Shown here piece after piece: positions 1 through 11,204 of a stretch of DNA of 64,000 nt. Source of the stretch: Plantago major (Eukaryota; Streptophyta; Magnoliopsida; Lamiales; Plantaginaceae); assembly GCA_026545765.1 (NCBI GenBank), contig CM048840.1:24990765-25054764 (forward strand), read 5' to 3'. The notes below the pieces were generated by a model that worked only from the letters and a program-made list of their open reading frames with translations, ran no database searches and was not told the origin of the DNA. Positions within the stretch are counted from its first letter, which is position 1, and each line of letters opens with the position of its first letter. A program made the position numbers and the translations under genes.

Positions 1-574
1 AACTACTGTAGAGGTATCTGAAGAAGAACCTACACCACAGGTTGCTGAACAAGCACCTGTTTCAAAGGTTGCTGAAGTAGCAACTGTGTCCAAAGTCACT
101 GGACAAAACACACCATGAGAGCAAGAAACACTTAAGCTTATTGAAGATGCTTTGATGAGTGATAACTTAGTGTTGGAGGATACTGCCATTGCCTCAACAC
201 TTAAAAACCTGTCTCAAGCAGATCTGGATAGGCCTCATATAGCATCACCTTCTTCATCCATATCAGAACCATCACACCAACCACAACAACTAGTAGTGGA
301 TGCTGCTGAAATGATACTTGAGTTAAAACATGAGATACCAGCATCTTTCCTTGCTGAAGAAAATCCTGTAAAAGCGCAGGTTCCCCAACTCAATGAGAGG
401 GTTTAAACTGAGGCATCTGCTCAGAATGATCAACCAGGGGAGGCAACTGAGTTGCACACTCAGGAAAGGTCTGAAGTACCTGAAACTTCAAACAAAGAAG
501 CTGAAATGGAACAACAAGACCAACGCATAGAAGGGTCACAAGTTCCAGAGACCAATCAGCCTGACACTGCTTAG

Positions 575-655
575 GTAGCTCAATGGTTTAACTTTTCACT
601 TGTGATATTTTTGTGTTTGTTAATCTTGTTATTTAATAAAATTTCTTTGTTATAG
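575..655 (+). other. ORF3 intron 1, copy A (81 bp)
   Basis: The intron starts GTAGCT and ends TTATAG. The flanking exon text joins in frame when it is removed. The same 81-bp interval occurs in copy D (49256-49336) and copy C (20968-21048). It is T-rich and closed by stops, unlike the flanking exons. Confidence 0.75.
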
Positions 656-763
656 GCTGAATTAGAAACACAACATCAAGAGGAAGATGCAAAGTTTGCC
701 TCAGAATCTGAGAAGGAGGCTTCCATAGCCTCACCAATTAAGGAACAGGGGCCTGTCTCACAG

Positions 764-848
764 GTAGAAGATAGTTCCTTAAGATATAACATTTCAGATA
801 TGTGCTTTATACACTTGACTAATACTATTAAGTGTTTGGTTCTAATAG
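764..848 (+). other. ORF3 intron 2, copy A (85 bp)
   Basis: The donor is CACAG|GTAGAA and the acceptor CTAATAG|GCTCC. The upstream exon is 108 bp in copies A, C and D. The 3' half resembles intron 4, suggesting exon-intron units were duplicated. Confidence 0.75.
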
Positions 849-959
849 GCTCCAACTGAGAAGAAAAATGAAGAAACTGAAAAGTCTATCTCTTTAGAAA
901 AGAATCCAGAGACTTCCAAGGTCTCTGAGGAACAAGTATCTGAACCTTCTGCAGAGAAG

Positions 960-1038
960 GTATTTAATTCAGATACCTATAATCTTCAAAGACAAATCTC
1001 TGATCATTTTTCTCAAACTAACACTTTCTACTTAACAG
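960..1038 (+). other. ORF3 intron 3, copy A (79 bp)
   Basis: The donor is GAGAAG|GTATTT and the acceptor TTAACAG|GTTCA. The upstream exon is 111 bp, a multiple of three. Equivalent introns lie at 49626-49707 (D) and 20592-20670 (C). Confidence 0.75.
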
Positions 1039-1191
1039 GTTCAAAAAGAAGTAGAAGTTGCTGGGGAATTGCCCGCTCAATCCCCACAACAAATGAAAAT
1101 TGATGAGGCATCAAAGCCTTCATCACAAGAAAAATTTCCAGAGACTGCACAAGTCTTTGAGCAACAAGTATCTAAGCCTCCAATAGTGGAG

Positions 1192-1273
1192 GTAACTGAC
1201 CACTCAGATATCTGATTTTGTAAATCGAATTTTTCTTGATAAAATTTCCTAAGTGTTATGTTTCTAATCTCAG
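1192..1273 (+). other. ORF3 intron 4, copy A (82 bp)
   Basis: The donor is GTGGAG|GTAACT and the acceptor ATCTCAG|GTTCAAG. The upstream exon is 153 bp. The intron contains the family's recurrent palindrome CAGATATCTG. Confidence 0.75.
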
Positions 1274-1382
1274 GTTCAAGCAGAAAGAAAGATCACGAGG
1301 TCGACTTCGATCTCCTCCTCATATCCAGATATCTGAGGCACCTAGAACCTCAGTAGTCAAGTCATCTGAGCCTGTCACACAG

Positions 1383-1460
1383 GTAACTCAGATACCTTTC
1401 TACTCTAAAGCCCAGATATCTCATATAGTTTTGTAATTAATTCAGAACACTTTCTTTCAG
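1383..1460 (+). other. ORF3 intron 5, copy A (78 bp)
   Basis: The donor is CACACAG|GTAACT and the acceptor CTTTCAG|GCTCAA, preceded by a pyrimidine run. The intron is present in A and D and exactly absent from C (junction 20240/20241). Confidence 0.8.
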
Positions 1461-3318
1461 GCTCAATCAAGTGCCACTAAGGTCCCTGTCGATGAGAAAA
1501 AGGACCTGCTTCCTTTCTTCAAGGAACACACTTTGCCAAAGCACCTAAAATGCTTCAACAGATGGCAAAAGCTTCGATGCTCCGATATATCTGAGATCAT
1601 AAAGGTGACTGATCACCACACAAGGAGAGCACGATCCCTTAACTTGGAAAACTATGTCCATTCCATGTTCCCCACTGAACAATATTCCTTTGGAACATTG
1701 ATGCATAAGGACTTTGTCAAGGAAGTGGCCAGAAAGCTGATTCAAGCTTTTATCTAAGCTGATGGTCAGACCAGAATGCAGATGGCATTCAAGCCTATCT
1801 TGCCCCAAACCCTACAGTACATACCCTCTGAACAAGAGGAAGTTAATGGGCAAATGGTCACTATTCCAGAAGTGATCAATCTGGTCTCTGAAGATGAAGC
1901 AGAGAAGGAGACTGATGAGAATGATTATGAAGAATCTCCTTCTGACCATCACAAGGATGATAATGACAAAAAGGATGATGATGATGCCCCTGCACCAGGG
2001 ACAGGAGGCAATGCACAAGGAACTAATGCCTCAGTTGCTGAAAAGCACACGGAGAGGACATCACAACAATTCCCTCCTCCATCTCCTCAGAAATCTACCC
2101 ATCCATCTTCCCAACAAAAGGACAATACTGAACAAGTAGTTGAGCACTCTGAGGAAACAACTCAGAAAATGTTGGATGCACAAGCCAGAGTTGCTCAACT
2201 CAAACAATTGTTGGAAGAAGAACAACAGCTAAATCTTCAACTAGAAGAAAAGATAGCTGAATCCAGAATCAAGCTAAACAAACTTGAAGATCAAACCATC
2301 AAGGAAATGCAAGCTTACTCTGAGATTAAAGAGCTCCATGTAGCTGTAAATTCCATTGCTAAGGAGCTAGATACTGAGCAAGTATCTGAAGACAAGGATG
2401 ATGCTAAGGCTGCATCACCAAAAGATGTACCATCCTCCTCTCTGAAAGGAAAGAAACCCATCTCTGAGATGGTTGCTGGACTAGAAAACATTGATGAGAA
2501 TGTCCAAGAGGATGAAGATCACTGGGCTGATGACTTAGATGATGAAGAAGAGAAGAAACTGGCAGAACACCGAAATGAGCACTTGGTGGTTTCTCTTTTG
2601 AAAAGGAAGCTGATTGCTCCTGAAATTTTCAACAAGCTACCAAATGTCAACTCCAATGAACACTTGAGAAGATTTCAAGTACTAGCCAAATTGAAAAGGA
2701 GTTATCTTCTCAAGACAAAGCCGCCATTACATCAGTCCCTGAAGAAATGAAGACATTCACTGAGCTCATCACTCAGAGAACAACCAGTCTGGTCATTGCT
2801 CAGAAAGACCTAGGCATGGTTAGGGATGATGACCAAAATTTAGCTGTAAAAGCCTTTGAAGAGGCGTGCTATGCTGCTGGAAAAGCAGAAGCCATACAAG
2901 GCCCATTGGCAGAGCTCACTGATAAGGAAAATGGACTTATCAAACAAAATCAGGAGCTCAAGGCTGAACTTCAGAAGTTGGTTACTGCCTACAATTACTT
3001 GCAAGGGAATTTTGAGTCTCTCTCAGAATCTTTTGTAGTACTTAGTCAGTCAACAATGACTAAGGGGGAAGGATTTGGACCTCAGGGTCAGGGGGAAGGT
3101 AAGAAGAAATCTAGAGTTGGTGCTGCTCAGAAAGTAAGAGGAAACAAGAGAACTTCCCAGCCACCACTCAGAATAAATGAGCCCTCATCAAGTCAAGCTG
3201 CTTTGCAAATAGTAGCTACTTCCCAGCAACCAACTGAAGAAACAACAATGGTAACAAGGGCCATGGCACAAAGACCTCCAAGGAGTACCAAGGCTCCAAG
3301 GAGAAGACAAGTTATAGG

Positions 3319-3390
3319 GATTGAAGAAGAAGAAGAAGAAGAAGAAGAAGAAGAAGAAGAAGAAGAAGAAGAAGAAGAAGAAGAAGAAAT
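3319..3390 (+). repeat. (GAA)n microsatellite coding poly-Glu
   Basis: About 23 GAA units lie inside the last exon of ORF3 copy A and add a long glutamate run. Copies C and D have only about 3-4 units at the same place, so this is an expansion specific to copy A. Confidence 0.95.
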
Positions 3391-3504
3391 CAAATCCCAG
3401 GGCAATGAAGAAGGCTGCAAATCACCTAACCAGAGAAATCTGGAAGATGATGATGAAGATGAAGCTCCTCTTCACAGAAAAAGAAGAAAGGTTGATAGCC
3501 TATC

Positions 3505-4925
3505 TGTTGGTCCAGATAACGGCAAAGTAAAAGACTGGGAGGGGGGTGAATAGTCTTTTAAAACTTTTGTCGATAAACACAGTTTCTCAGAAACCTGGGG
3601 GTTTCTGATACTTAAATTCAGAGCGCGGAAGACTTTAAGATAGGTAAGTGCAGAAACAATAAGTATTGTGTGTGCTTTGCTGAAATGTAAATACAGAAAG
3701 GTAAATGACACAACAAATATAGTGGTATCTGGAGTTGGCGTAATCCTCCAACTAATCCACTTCGGTCTTTCTGAGACCTAGAATTCACTAGAACAGATAA
3801 TTGAGTTCACCTTACAATAATCCTATTCTAAGATTCCTAAACAAATGGTTCCCAACCAAATGTTCCCCCTGAGTTATTCCCCAGCTCCTAGACCTAAGTA
3901 CTTCCTCTACTCAGATAACCTTGGAGTTATTCCCTGATTTCCCAAATCAAGTACTTCCTCTACTCCACGCCTTGATGGTGTTGGTTATAAGGTTTGTCAG
4001 AGAGGCTTCTCGTATAACTTTTCAGTTATGTTTTCAGAGAGCCTAATAGAACAAGAATACTTAATACACTTGTTCAGTGGATGGCAGTCTGCTCTTTACT
4101 GACCCAAGTAATTGATGTTCGTTCTGGAGAATGAGCTTTAGAAAGGGTATCTGATAGTTCAACTCTTTTACGAACAACAATCTCTTGTTAAGGTTCAGGA
4201 CAACTTAGAACTACTAGTGATTCTTCGAGCAACAGAAAGCTTTCATAAAGGGTAGTAGAGTGATTGAGAAAATACTTTGCTTGATGGTAAGTTTGCAAGA
4301 TAGAGCGTTCTAAGGTGTGTTCTTCAAGCATCTAAGTGTGTGATATATATAGATAAATTTGAGAGGCGTTTGAATTATATCCGTTGTGCTCTCCATCAAA
4401 TTATATCCGTTTATATCTTGAACTATGTGCTCAGAAGTCACTATCTCATTTTTCAGAGAGGACTACTTTTTGCAGCATTTCTGCCGATGCATTTAATGCA
4501 TAGTATTGTTCATTGTCCTTTAGCCTCAACGGATACATGAACCTTTCTGATAGCTTGCATGCTCCATACTAATGATGTCATATGTCCAGAATCATATTTC
4601 GAAAGTAAGTTAATACACTTAAGAAAGGATTAAGGACATAGTCTTTCTGAGTTAGACTAAACCTTTGTGTCTTCATAAACCTTGTGCAATCTTCAGTCTT
4701 CTAATCTTCAGAAAAGCTCCATTGCTAGGATTGATCTTCATGGTCTTCTTGAAATAAAAATTACACTCGGAGACCTATAATCCTAATACAAGATTTACTA
4801 GACTAATCATACTCAGTGATTTCCTCTTTTACAATGTTCAAGTGAACCAAGAGTACTTAATCACCTTTCTGGCTAAGATAAGAACATGTGATGAGTGATC
4901 AAAATACTAACAGATATTCCTAACA
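3505..4925 (-). mobile_element. Solo LTR of the copia family, antisense, inside ORF3 copy A
   Basis: The 1421-bp segment starts TGTTGGTCCAGATAACGG and ends CCTAACA, the reverse complement of the family LTR. It is flanked by the 5-bp target duplication CTATC (3500-3504 and 4926-4930). Removing it with one duplication copy restores the ORF3 text found uninterrupted in copy C. No internal element sequence is present, so it is a solo LTR, presumably left by LTR-LTR recombination. Confidence 0.93.
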
Positions 4926-5701
4926 CTATCTGAGCCCATAGCTGCAAAGCCTTTGGCAGCTAAAACACCCTTTGGAAATACCAAGTCAATCCAGGGTGGT
5001 TCTTCAAGTAATCCCCCAAGGGAGAATTCAAGCCAAAGGAGGAACAGGCTGAGAGCTGAACAAAGTAAACTTCAACTACCACTCAGGCCTGAAGAAGCCA
5101 AGATTGAGTATGTGAAGACCAATAATGACTCTTCTGTCTACAGATGCATTAATCAGAAGAATGGCTACTGGTTTCTGGAACTCAAGCACTTACTGGTAAA
5201 TGAAAAATTTCCAGAACCAATCCATAAACAGCTCATGGCATGGAGAAAAGACAAGCCAGTCTTGATTAATATCAACCACATCAAAGCCTGGTTGGATTTT
5301 GAAGTAATCAAGAGAATAGAATCCATGAAAAAGGACCTCTCTGATGATTGTCCTTATGGAAAGCCAGATGATGTGCACAGAATTCCCAACATCACTGGAA
5401 CAGGCACAAGAGCAAGACTTGCCGTGGAACCCTATGAGTCTTTCTACATGACTGAAGATCAATACAAGGGTGACATCAAATATATGAAGATCATATATGA
5501 ATACTTCAAGCTATCAGAATCGAGCATGCCTGGAAGTGGGGAAAGTATCTGTGGGTCAAACACTTTGCCAAGAAAAATCCTACCAAAACCTACAATGAAG
5601 TCTGTGGATTTGCCAGAGACACAGAGATGATTGTCATAACTCTTCTCTATGACTACTCTAATGATATCAAAAGGTTTGGTGATAGAAAATTTGCAGATTG
5701 A
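4926..5701 (+). pseudogene. ORF3 of copia copy A, 3' portion (C-terminal domain)
   Basis: This continues ORF3 after the solo LTR. It encodes the basic linker and then the conserved C-terminal domain of about 190 residues (from about 5089), shared with copies C and D. The domain is rich in Lys, Tyr and Trp and includes the stretch NGYWFLELKHLLVN. A deletion of about 7 bases near 5519 shifts frame, so the open frame ends at 5630. The ancestral stop is TGA at 5699-5701, as in copy D. The function is unknown. Confidence 0.8.
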
Positions 5702-6083
5702 TCCATGGAACTGCTTTTGAAGACTTAAAGATTTGATGACTTGAAGACTAGTTTATAGGATGTTTACTTGGAGCTTGGTTACTCCTGTTGTCCTAATTTA
5801 CTATGTATTGTGTATCTTGTTGACTGCGCTAAATTGTGTTTTATTAAAGTTATCTGTGAACTCTCTCTGTAACATATCTGATGAACCTACTCTCAGATAT
5901 CAATTTATAAAAAGATAACTTGTCAGCAAAGATCACACCTTGTGATTTGGTTGATGTTTACTTTCTGCACTTAATTGAAAGAATTGAAAGATCTTATGAA
6001 TTGATTAAGTGGTGGATTGTTTCCTCATCCAGATTTGTAATAGGTCAGATAGTCATCGTTGAATGATCAAAAAGGGGGAAATT
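5702..6083 (+). other. 3' untranslated region and polypurine tract, copy A
   Basis: This noncoding stretch matches the same region in copies B, C and D. It ends in the polypurine tract AAAAAGGGGGAAATT (6069-6083), the expected plus-strand primer, immediately before the 3' LTR. No gene is seen. Confidence 0.85.
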
Positions 6084-7009
6084 TATTAGGAATACTTGTT
6101 TAGATTTTGATCAGCAACCTAATGACTTATCTTAGCTCAGAAAGGTGGTTAGTACTCTTGGTTCACTTGAACACTGTAAAAGAGGAAAATCACTAAGTAT
6201 GATAGTCTAGAAAATCCTGTATAGGATGTTAGGTCTCTGAATGTAATTTTTTATTTCTCTGAAGAAGACCAAGAAGAAGGCATCTGGCAGAAGAGCTAAA
6301 CATATTTGAAGATTTGAAGACTACACAAGATTGCTGGAAACTAAGGTCATCAGATACCTATGTCCATATATCTTGAACAAACAAGTATTTTTCAATAAAC
6401 AAGTGTTGCAAAAGATATCTGAGAATACAAGGTTTCTAAATGAGGAAAAGTGCCCACAGATATCTACACTCAGATACCTTGGATAAAAACTATGTTTCTG
6501 GGAAACAATGTTGTAACAAGTATCTGGAGATGTGAAGGTCTCTAAAAAGGGACGTGCAATGCTTCAGAAAGCTTGCATAGTTCAGTTGGCACTACAGGAC
6601 AAAGTATAGTACAGTACATTACATGCGCGGACAGAAATGTCTGAACAAAAACGGCAGTCTCTGAGAAGAAGACAAACGTACAACAGTACTATACTCAGAT
6701 ATCAATAGTTTGAATTTCATTGAGCCTAACGGATACTATTCAAACGACATGATTTTCAACTATAAATATCAACACTTAGAATGCTTGAAAAATACTAAGA
6801 ACTCACACCAAGAACTCTGAACACTATCTTTCAAACTCTCTAGCATACTACTTACCTTCAAGCTTTCTGTTGCGACCAAAGCTCTTGATTCTAAGTAGCA
6901 TAAAAGTTCTAAGTGTCCTGATCCTTAACAAGCATTGTTATCTGTGAAGGAGTTGAATTAAGATTTCATATCTGAGATTCATTCTCTTGAACACATATCA
7001 TAGACTTGG
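6084..7009 (+). mobile_element. 3' LTR of copy A, truncated at its right side
   Basis: It begins TATTAGG, a mutated form of the family start TGTTAGG, directly after the polypurine tract. It follows the family LTR up to about 926 bp, where copy B's complete LTR starts. The remaining 600-plus bp of this LTR do not follow B directly. The short LTR tail at 31146-31378 may be its end. Confidence 0.85.
6761..6768 (+). promoter_or_regulatory. LTR TATA box, copy A
   Basis: TATAAATA lies in the conserved LTR context that recurs in copies B and D. Confidence 0.6.
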
Positions 7010-8585
7010 TGTTAGGAATATCTGTTTAGATTTTGATCAGCAACCTAATGGCTTATCTTAGCTCAGAAAGGTGGTTAGTACTCTTGGTTCACTTGAACAC
7101 TGTAAAAAATCACTAAGTATGATAGTCTAGCAAATGTTATATTGGATGTTAGGTCTCGAAATGTAATTTTTATTTTCTGAAGAAGACCAAGAAGAAGACA
7201 TCCAGCAGGAAAAGTTCAACAATTTTGAAGACTTGAAGACTACACAACATTGCTGAAGACAAAGGTTTCTCAGATACCTATGACCAGTTATCTTGAAGAC
7301 ACAAGCGTTTTTAAATAAACAGTGTTGCAAAAGATATCTGAGAAATAAAAGGTTTCTGAAACGAGAAAAGTGCCCACAGATATCTACACTCAGATACCTT
7401 GGACATAAATTATGTTTCTGAAAAGAAATATATTATAACAAGTTGCTTCAACAAATGGTATCTGGAGTTGTGATAATCTCTGGAAAAGGACGTGCAAAGC
7501 TCCATAAAGCGTGCATAGTTCCGTTGGCACTATAGGACAGAAATGTCTGAACAAAAATGGTAGCTTCTGAAAAAGAAGACAAACTTGGTACAGTACTATA
7601 CTCAGATATCAATAGTTTGAAATTGAGTTAAGCCTAACGGATACTATTCAAACGACACTCAAATTCATCTATAAATATCAACACTTAGACTGCTTGAGAA
7701 CATACCTTAGAACACACAGAACTTACACTCTCACACAAGCTCTCTCAAGCAAACTACTTACCTTCAAGCTTTCTGTTGCGACCAAAGCTCTTGATTCTAA
7801 GTAGCACTAAAGTTTTAAGTGTCCTGGTCCTTAACAAGCATTGTTATTTGTGAAAGAGTTGAACTAAGATTTCATATCTGAGTTTCATTCTCTTGAACAC
7901 TTATCATAGACTTTGGTCAGTAAAGAACAAGATACCATACATTGCAAAGTGTATTAAGTATACTTGATTATAGATCTATCTGAATAACTGAATAAGTTAT
8001 TAAAGAAGCTCACCTGACAAACTACCTAAACCAACACCTTAATCGGCGTGGAGTACAGGAAGTAGTTAGTTTGGGAAACTAAGGAATAACTACAAGGTTA
8101 CTGAGCACAGGAAGTACTTAGTTTGGGAAGCTAAGGAATAGCTCAAAAAGGTTTCGATGCAGAAGTACTTGGCATGAAAGCACAGGAATAACTCAGGAGG
8201 AACACTTGGTTGGGAACCTAGTGTATTTAGGAATCGAGAGAAGATACTTGTAAGGTCACCTGAATTATCTGTCTTAGTGGATTCTAGGTCTGAGAAAGGC
8301 CGAAGTGGATTAGTTGAAGGATTACGCCACCTTCAGATACCACTATAAAAAGACTTGTGTTATTTACTTTCTGCAGTTTATTACTTGCTTTATTTATCTT
8401 GCAAAGTATTTACACTTATCTTGCTGAGCACGTGCACTTATCACAGAAAAGTCTTCCGCTCTCTGAAATTAAGTATCAGATATCTTCACAGATATCTGAG
8501 AAACTGTGTTTATTGACAAAAGTTTTAAAAGACTATTCACCCCCCCCCCCTCTAGTCTTTTACTTTGCCGTTATCTGGACCAACA
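7010..8585 (+). mobile_element. 5' LTR of copy B (1576 bp)
   Basis: It starts TGTTAGGAATATCTG and ends GGACCAACA, followed two bases later by the primer-binding site. It carries a TATA box at 7671-7678 and a run of 11 C at 8540-8550 near its end. It abuts copy A's LTR in the same orientation. The preceding five bases (CTTGG) are not repeated after 31378, so no target duplication can be paired. Confidence 0.93.
7671..7678 (+). promoter_or_regulatory. LTR TATA box, copy B
   Basis: TATAAATA lies 661 bp into the LTR and probably positions the genomic RNA start about 30 bp downstream. This is inferred from conservation among copies. Confidence 0.65.
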
Positions 8586-8587
8586 AG

Positions 8588-8605
8588 TGGTATCAGAGCA
8601 GGAGG
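8588..8605 (+). promoter_or_regulatory. Primer-binding site, copy B
   Basis: TGGTATCAGAGCAGGAGG is the standard plant site complementary to the 3' end of initiator methionine tRNA. It lies two bases after the LTR. Confidence 0.9.
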
Positions 8606-8700
8606 TTCCCAAGCCTTCAGACCGAACCTAGATCCCGAATAAGTGCCCACTAAGCCTTTTCACCTACACTTGATTTGTTTGTTTAGTGTGTTTCTGCAGG

Positions 8701-11204
8701 ATGTCTGTAAGTGTCGCCCCACTTCTCAATCCATAGAATGATGAGAATGGAAGAACAACATGATGCTCCACCTAGAAGCCAACAGTGACGAAATGATCGA
8801 AGTAATAAAGAATGGCCCAATAGTCATTCAACAACTCAGGCAAGTCATAGAGGTTTCTAATGGTAGAGACAGAGAACAAAGCGATGAGTCTTCACAGACA
8901 GATGCGTCAACCAGTGGGAGACCTGCCAGTCAAGTTATTTACGAACCAAAGCCCAGAGAGCTCTCTACATCGGAAGATGCCAAGAGAAATCGACTGGATG
9001 GCCAGGCTCGTAATATCATCATACGTTCTACTCCAGAGCACATACAGTGTAAACTGTGGGGGTGCAAAAACGGCAAAAGTGGCCTGGCAACTGATTGAAC
9101 AAATCTGTGCCGGCACTGAGAAAACAAAGGAAAATAAGTTCGAAGTTTTGAAGCTCAAATTCCAAAACTTTAAACAAGGTCCCACAGAGACTCTTGAAGA
9201 ACTAGATTTCCGGTTTACAACACTTATGAGTGACATGGCTGCACTTGGTGAGAGTAATAGATATACCCAGTCAGAAAAGGTTAAGACTATTGTGAGAAGT
9301 CTAAATCATAACTGGGAGCACACAATGTTTTTCTACTTTAACCAAGGAATGCCAGATATCACTCATGTGGAACTTTTCTCTCACCTTGCCACTGTTGACT
9401 ATGAGACAACTCAAAGAGAACAAACAACTAAGAAGTTGCAGAATGTTGCTCTAGTTGCTCAAGGAACTTCTGAAAAGAAGAAAGGCAAGGAGGTGACTGA
9501 GGATGCTCTTGCTGTAAAGTAAATGGGAAAATATATCAGTCGAGAAATTGAGAGAAGAAAAGCCAAAGAGAAGCTGAAAAAGCATCTAGGCTGAAACTAT
9601 CACCAGTACAAAAATATGCAAAGCTCGCTGAACAAGCCGGCTCAGAAAGCATCAATCTTGAAGCAGAAATCGGAAACGATATCTGTTTCTATTGTCAGAA
9701 ACCTGGTCATTTCAAGAAGGATTGCCCTGCCTTCAACAAACTAAAGACAGGTGACAAGAAAGACAGAAGAATCTTCAAAAGAAGTCAGAGAGCTATGCTC
9801 ACTGAAGAAAGGAAAAAGATTCAAATCCAACTGGATGCTCTAGATATTGAGTCTGATTCTGGGGATGAGGATTCAGATGATTCCACACTGCCTTCCCCAG
9901 AAATGTGCGGTGTTTCTCATGAAGTAATTAACTTTGGTCAAAAGAAGAAAGAAGTGTGTGGAATGGCTGAAGAAATCTTTCCAGATATCTCCAACATTGA
10001 ACGTTGTCTAATGGCTGAGGAGGTAACACACACTTCCTGTTATACTTATGAAAGTAATGAAGAAGGAATCAAAGATCTGGAAAATCTCAGAAAAGAACTT
10101 GAACTCTACGAAAGTTAATTTCTAATGGTCCAAGCTAGAGCCGAAATTCTTGAAGAAGAAAAGAATTCTCTTGTAAAGGAAAATTCTCAAATTATCAAGA
10201 TATCTGAGAAAAAGAATGCTGAAAATGCATTTCTCAAGGCTCAGATTTCTGAGACCGAAAAGTCACATAAAGAAGCAATGGCCAATCTTCAAAAGAAATG
10301 TGAAGATCTTCTTTCTGAGAATAAGGAACTCAAAAAGAAAGAACTATCTTTTCAATCTTATGCCAATGCTAGTGACACTCTTACTGAAGTAGAATCTTAT
10401 TTAAGAGATCCTTCAGAAAAGAAAGGACTTGGGCTGGACACACACACAGACAGTTCCACCACTCTGAATAAGAGTGATGAAGGACGAACATTTGTCAGTG
10501 CTCAGCAAGGTGATTCCCAAACAATCTACAGTATCGGTCAGAAATCTATGATTGTTGACAAAGGAAAGGCAGTTGCGACCAAGCCTTTGTGGGAAAAACA
10601 AGTCGAAAGGAAAACTGTTGGGAATGTCTCTAAAAAGAAACATAACACTGGAAAATGTAATCACCCACAGTGCTATGTCTCTCAAAAAGGAAAAATTGCA
10701 GGAGCAGACAAATTCTCCTATGTCACGTTTTCTGGAAAGAAAATAGATTATCCAGAGACTAGCAAAGCTGCTGAGAAGAGATCTCAGATAGCACCAGGTG
10801 CTCGGAATGGTATTGGCTATAAAGCCGTCGGGAAACAACTTGCTCGTGAGTACAAACAAGAGCAAGAACGATGGTTAAAGGCTAGAATTGCTCACAACAA
10901 TTATCAGACGTGGAAGATGAATCAAGCCACTGAAAATCTGAATGCCAGGGCTAGAAGAAATCTGGCTATGAAAGTTAAGTTTGCTGAGAAGCAGACTCAG
11001 AAATCTGACAGATATCTGAAAGCACCAAGGAACACACAAAGGAAGAAAATAGTTCTTAATGATAATGATACTAATCATTTAACTAGAATTCCTCCTTATG
11101 TTCCTATTAGACAAAAGAATGTTCCTAAGAAATTCATTCAAAAATGGATTCCTACTGGAAGATTCTTTAGTCCAGATGGTTCCATTGTTGGTATGAGAAC
11201 CTAA
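8701..11204 (+). pseudogene. gag of copy B (capsid, zinc knuckle, long coiled-coil tail), broken
   Basis: The ATG at 8701 corresponds to the intact copy C start. The copia gag core spans about 9100-9500. A CCHC knuckle, CFYCQKPGHFKKDC, is at about 9687-9728. An acidic, then Lys/Glu-rich coiled-coil region runs to 10400, and a basic tail ends GMRT-stop at 11204. Breaks include an early stop after 11 codons, a base gain near 9060, stops at about 9520 and 9592, frame changes near 9620-9660 and a stop at 10116. The post-knuckle extension of about 450 residues is much longer than in ordinary copia gags and fits SIRE/Maximus-like elements. Gag would form the virus-like particle. Confidence 0.85.

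Larger units (their letters stand above)
1..3504 (+). pseudogene. ORF3 of copia copy A, 5' portion (multi-exon, broken)
   Basis: This is the third gene of the giant copia family, entered part-way through its first exon. It aligns by eye with the ORF3 of copies C and D. Exon 1 ends at 574; short in-frame exons follow at 656-763, 849-959, 1039-1191 and 1274-1382, and a long last exon starts at 1461. The last exon encodes a conserved block (about 1490-1760), an acidic stretch, a long coiled coil (about 2160-2350) and a basic, Ser/Pro-rich part ending in a poly-Glu run. Breaks include stops at about 115, 403 and 1755, a one-base loss in exon 5 (109 bp where copy D has 117), a frame change near 2745 and the solo LTR inserted after 3504. 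I recognise no enzyme, signal peptide or membrane segment. By position it corresponds to the env-like ORF of SIRE-type elements, but nothing seen supports an envelope function. Confidence 0.8.

Noticed and set aside
1812..2018. Hydrophobic minus-strand frame resembling a membrane protein
   Set aside because: It is the shadow of the acidic Asp/Glu stretch of ORF3 read on the other strand.
3193..3420. Minus-strand poly-Ser reading frame
   Set aside because: It is only the complement of the GAA microsatellite in ORF3.
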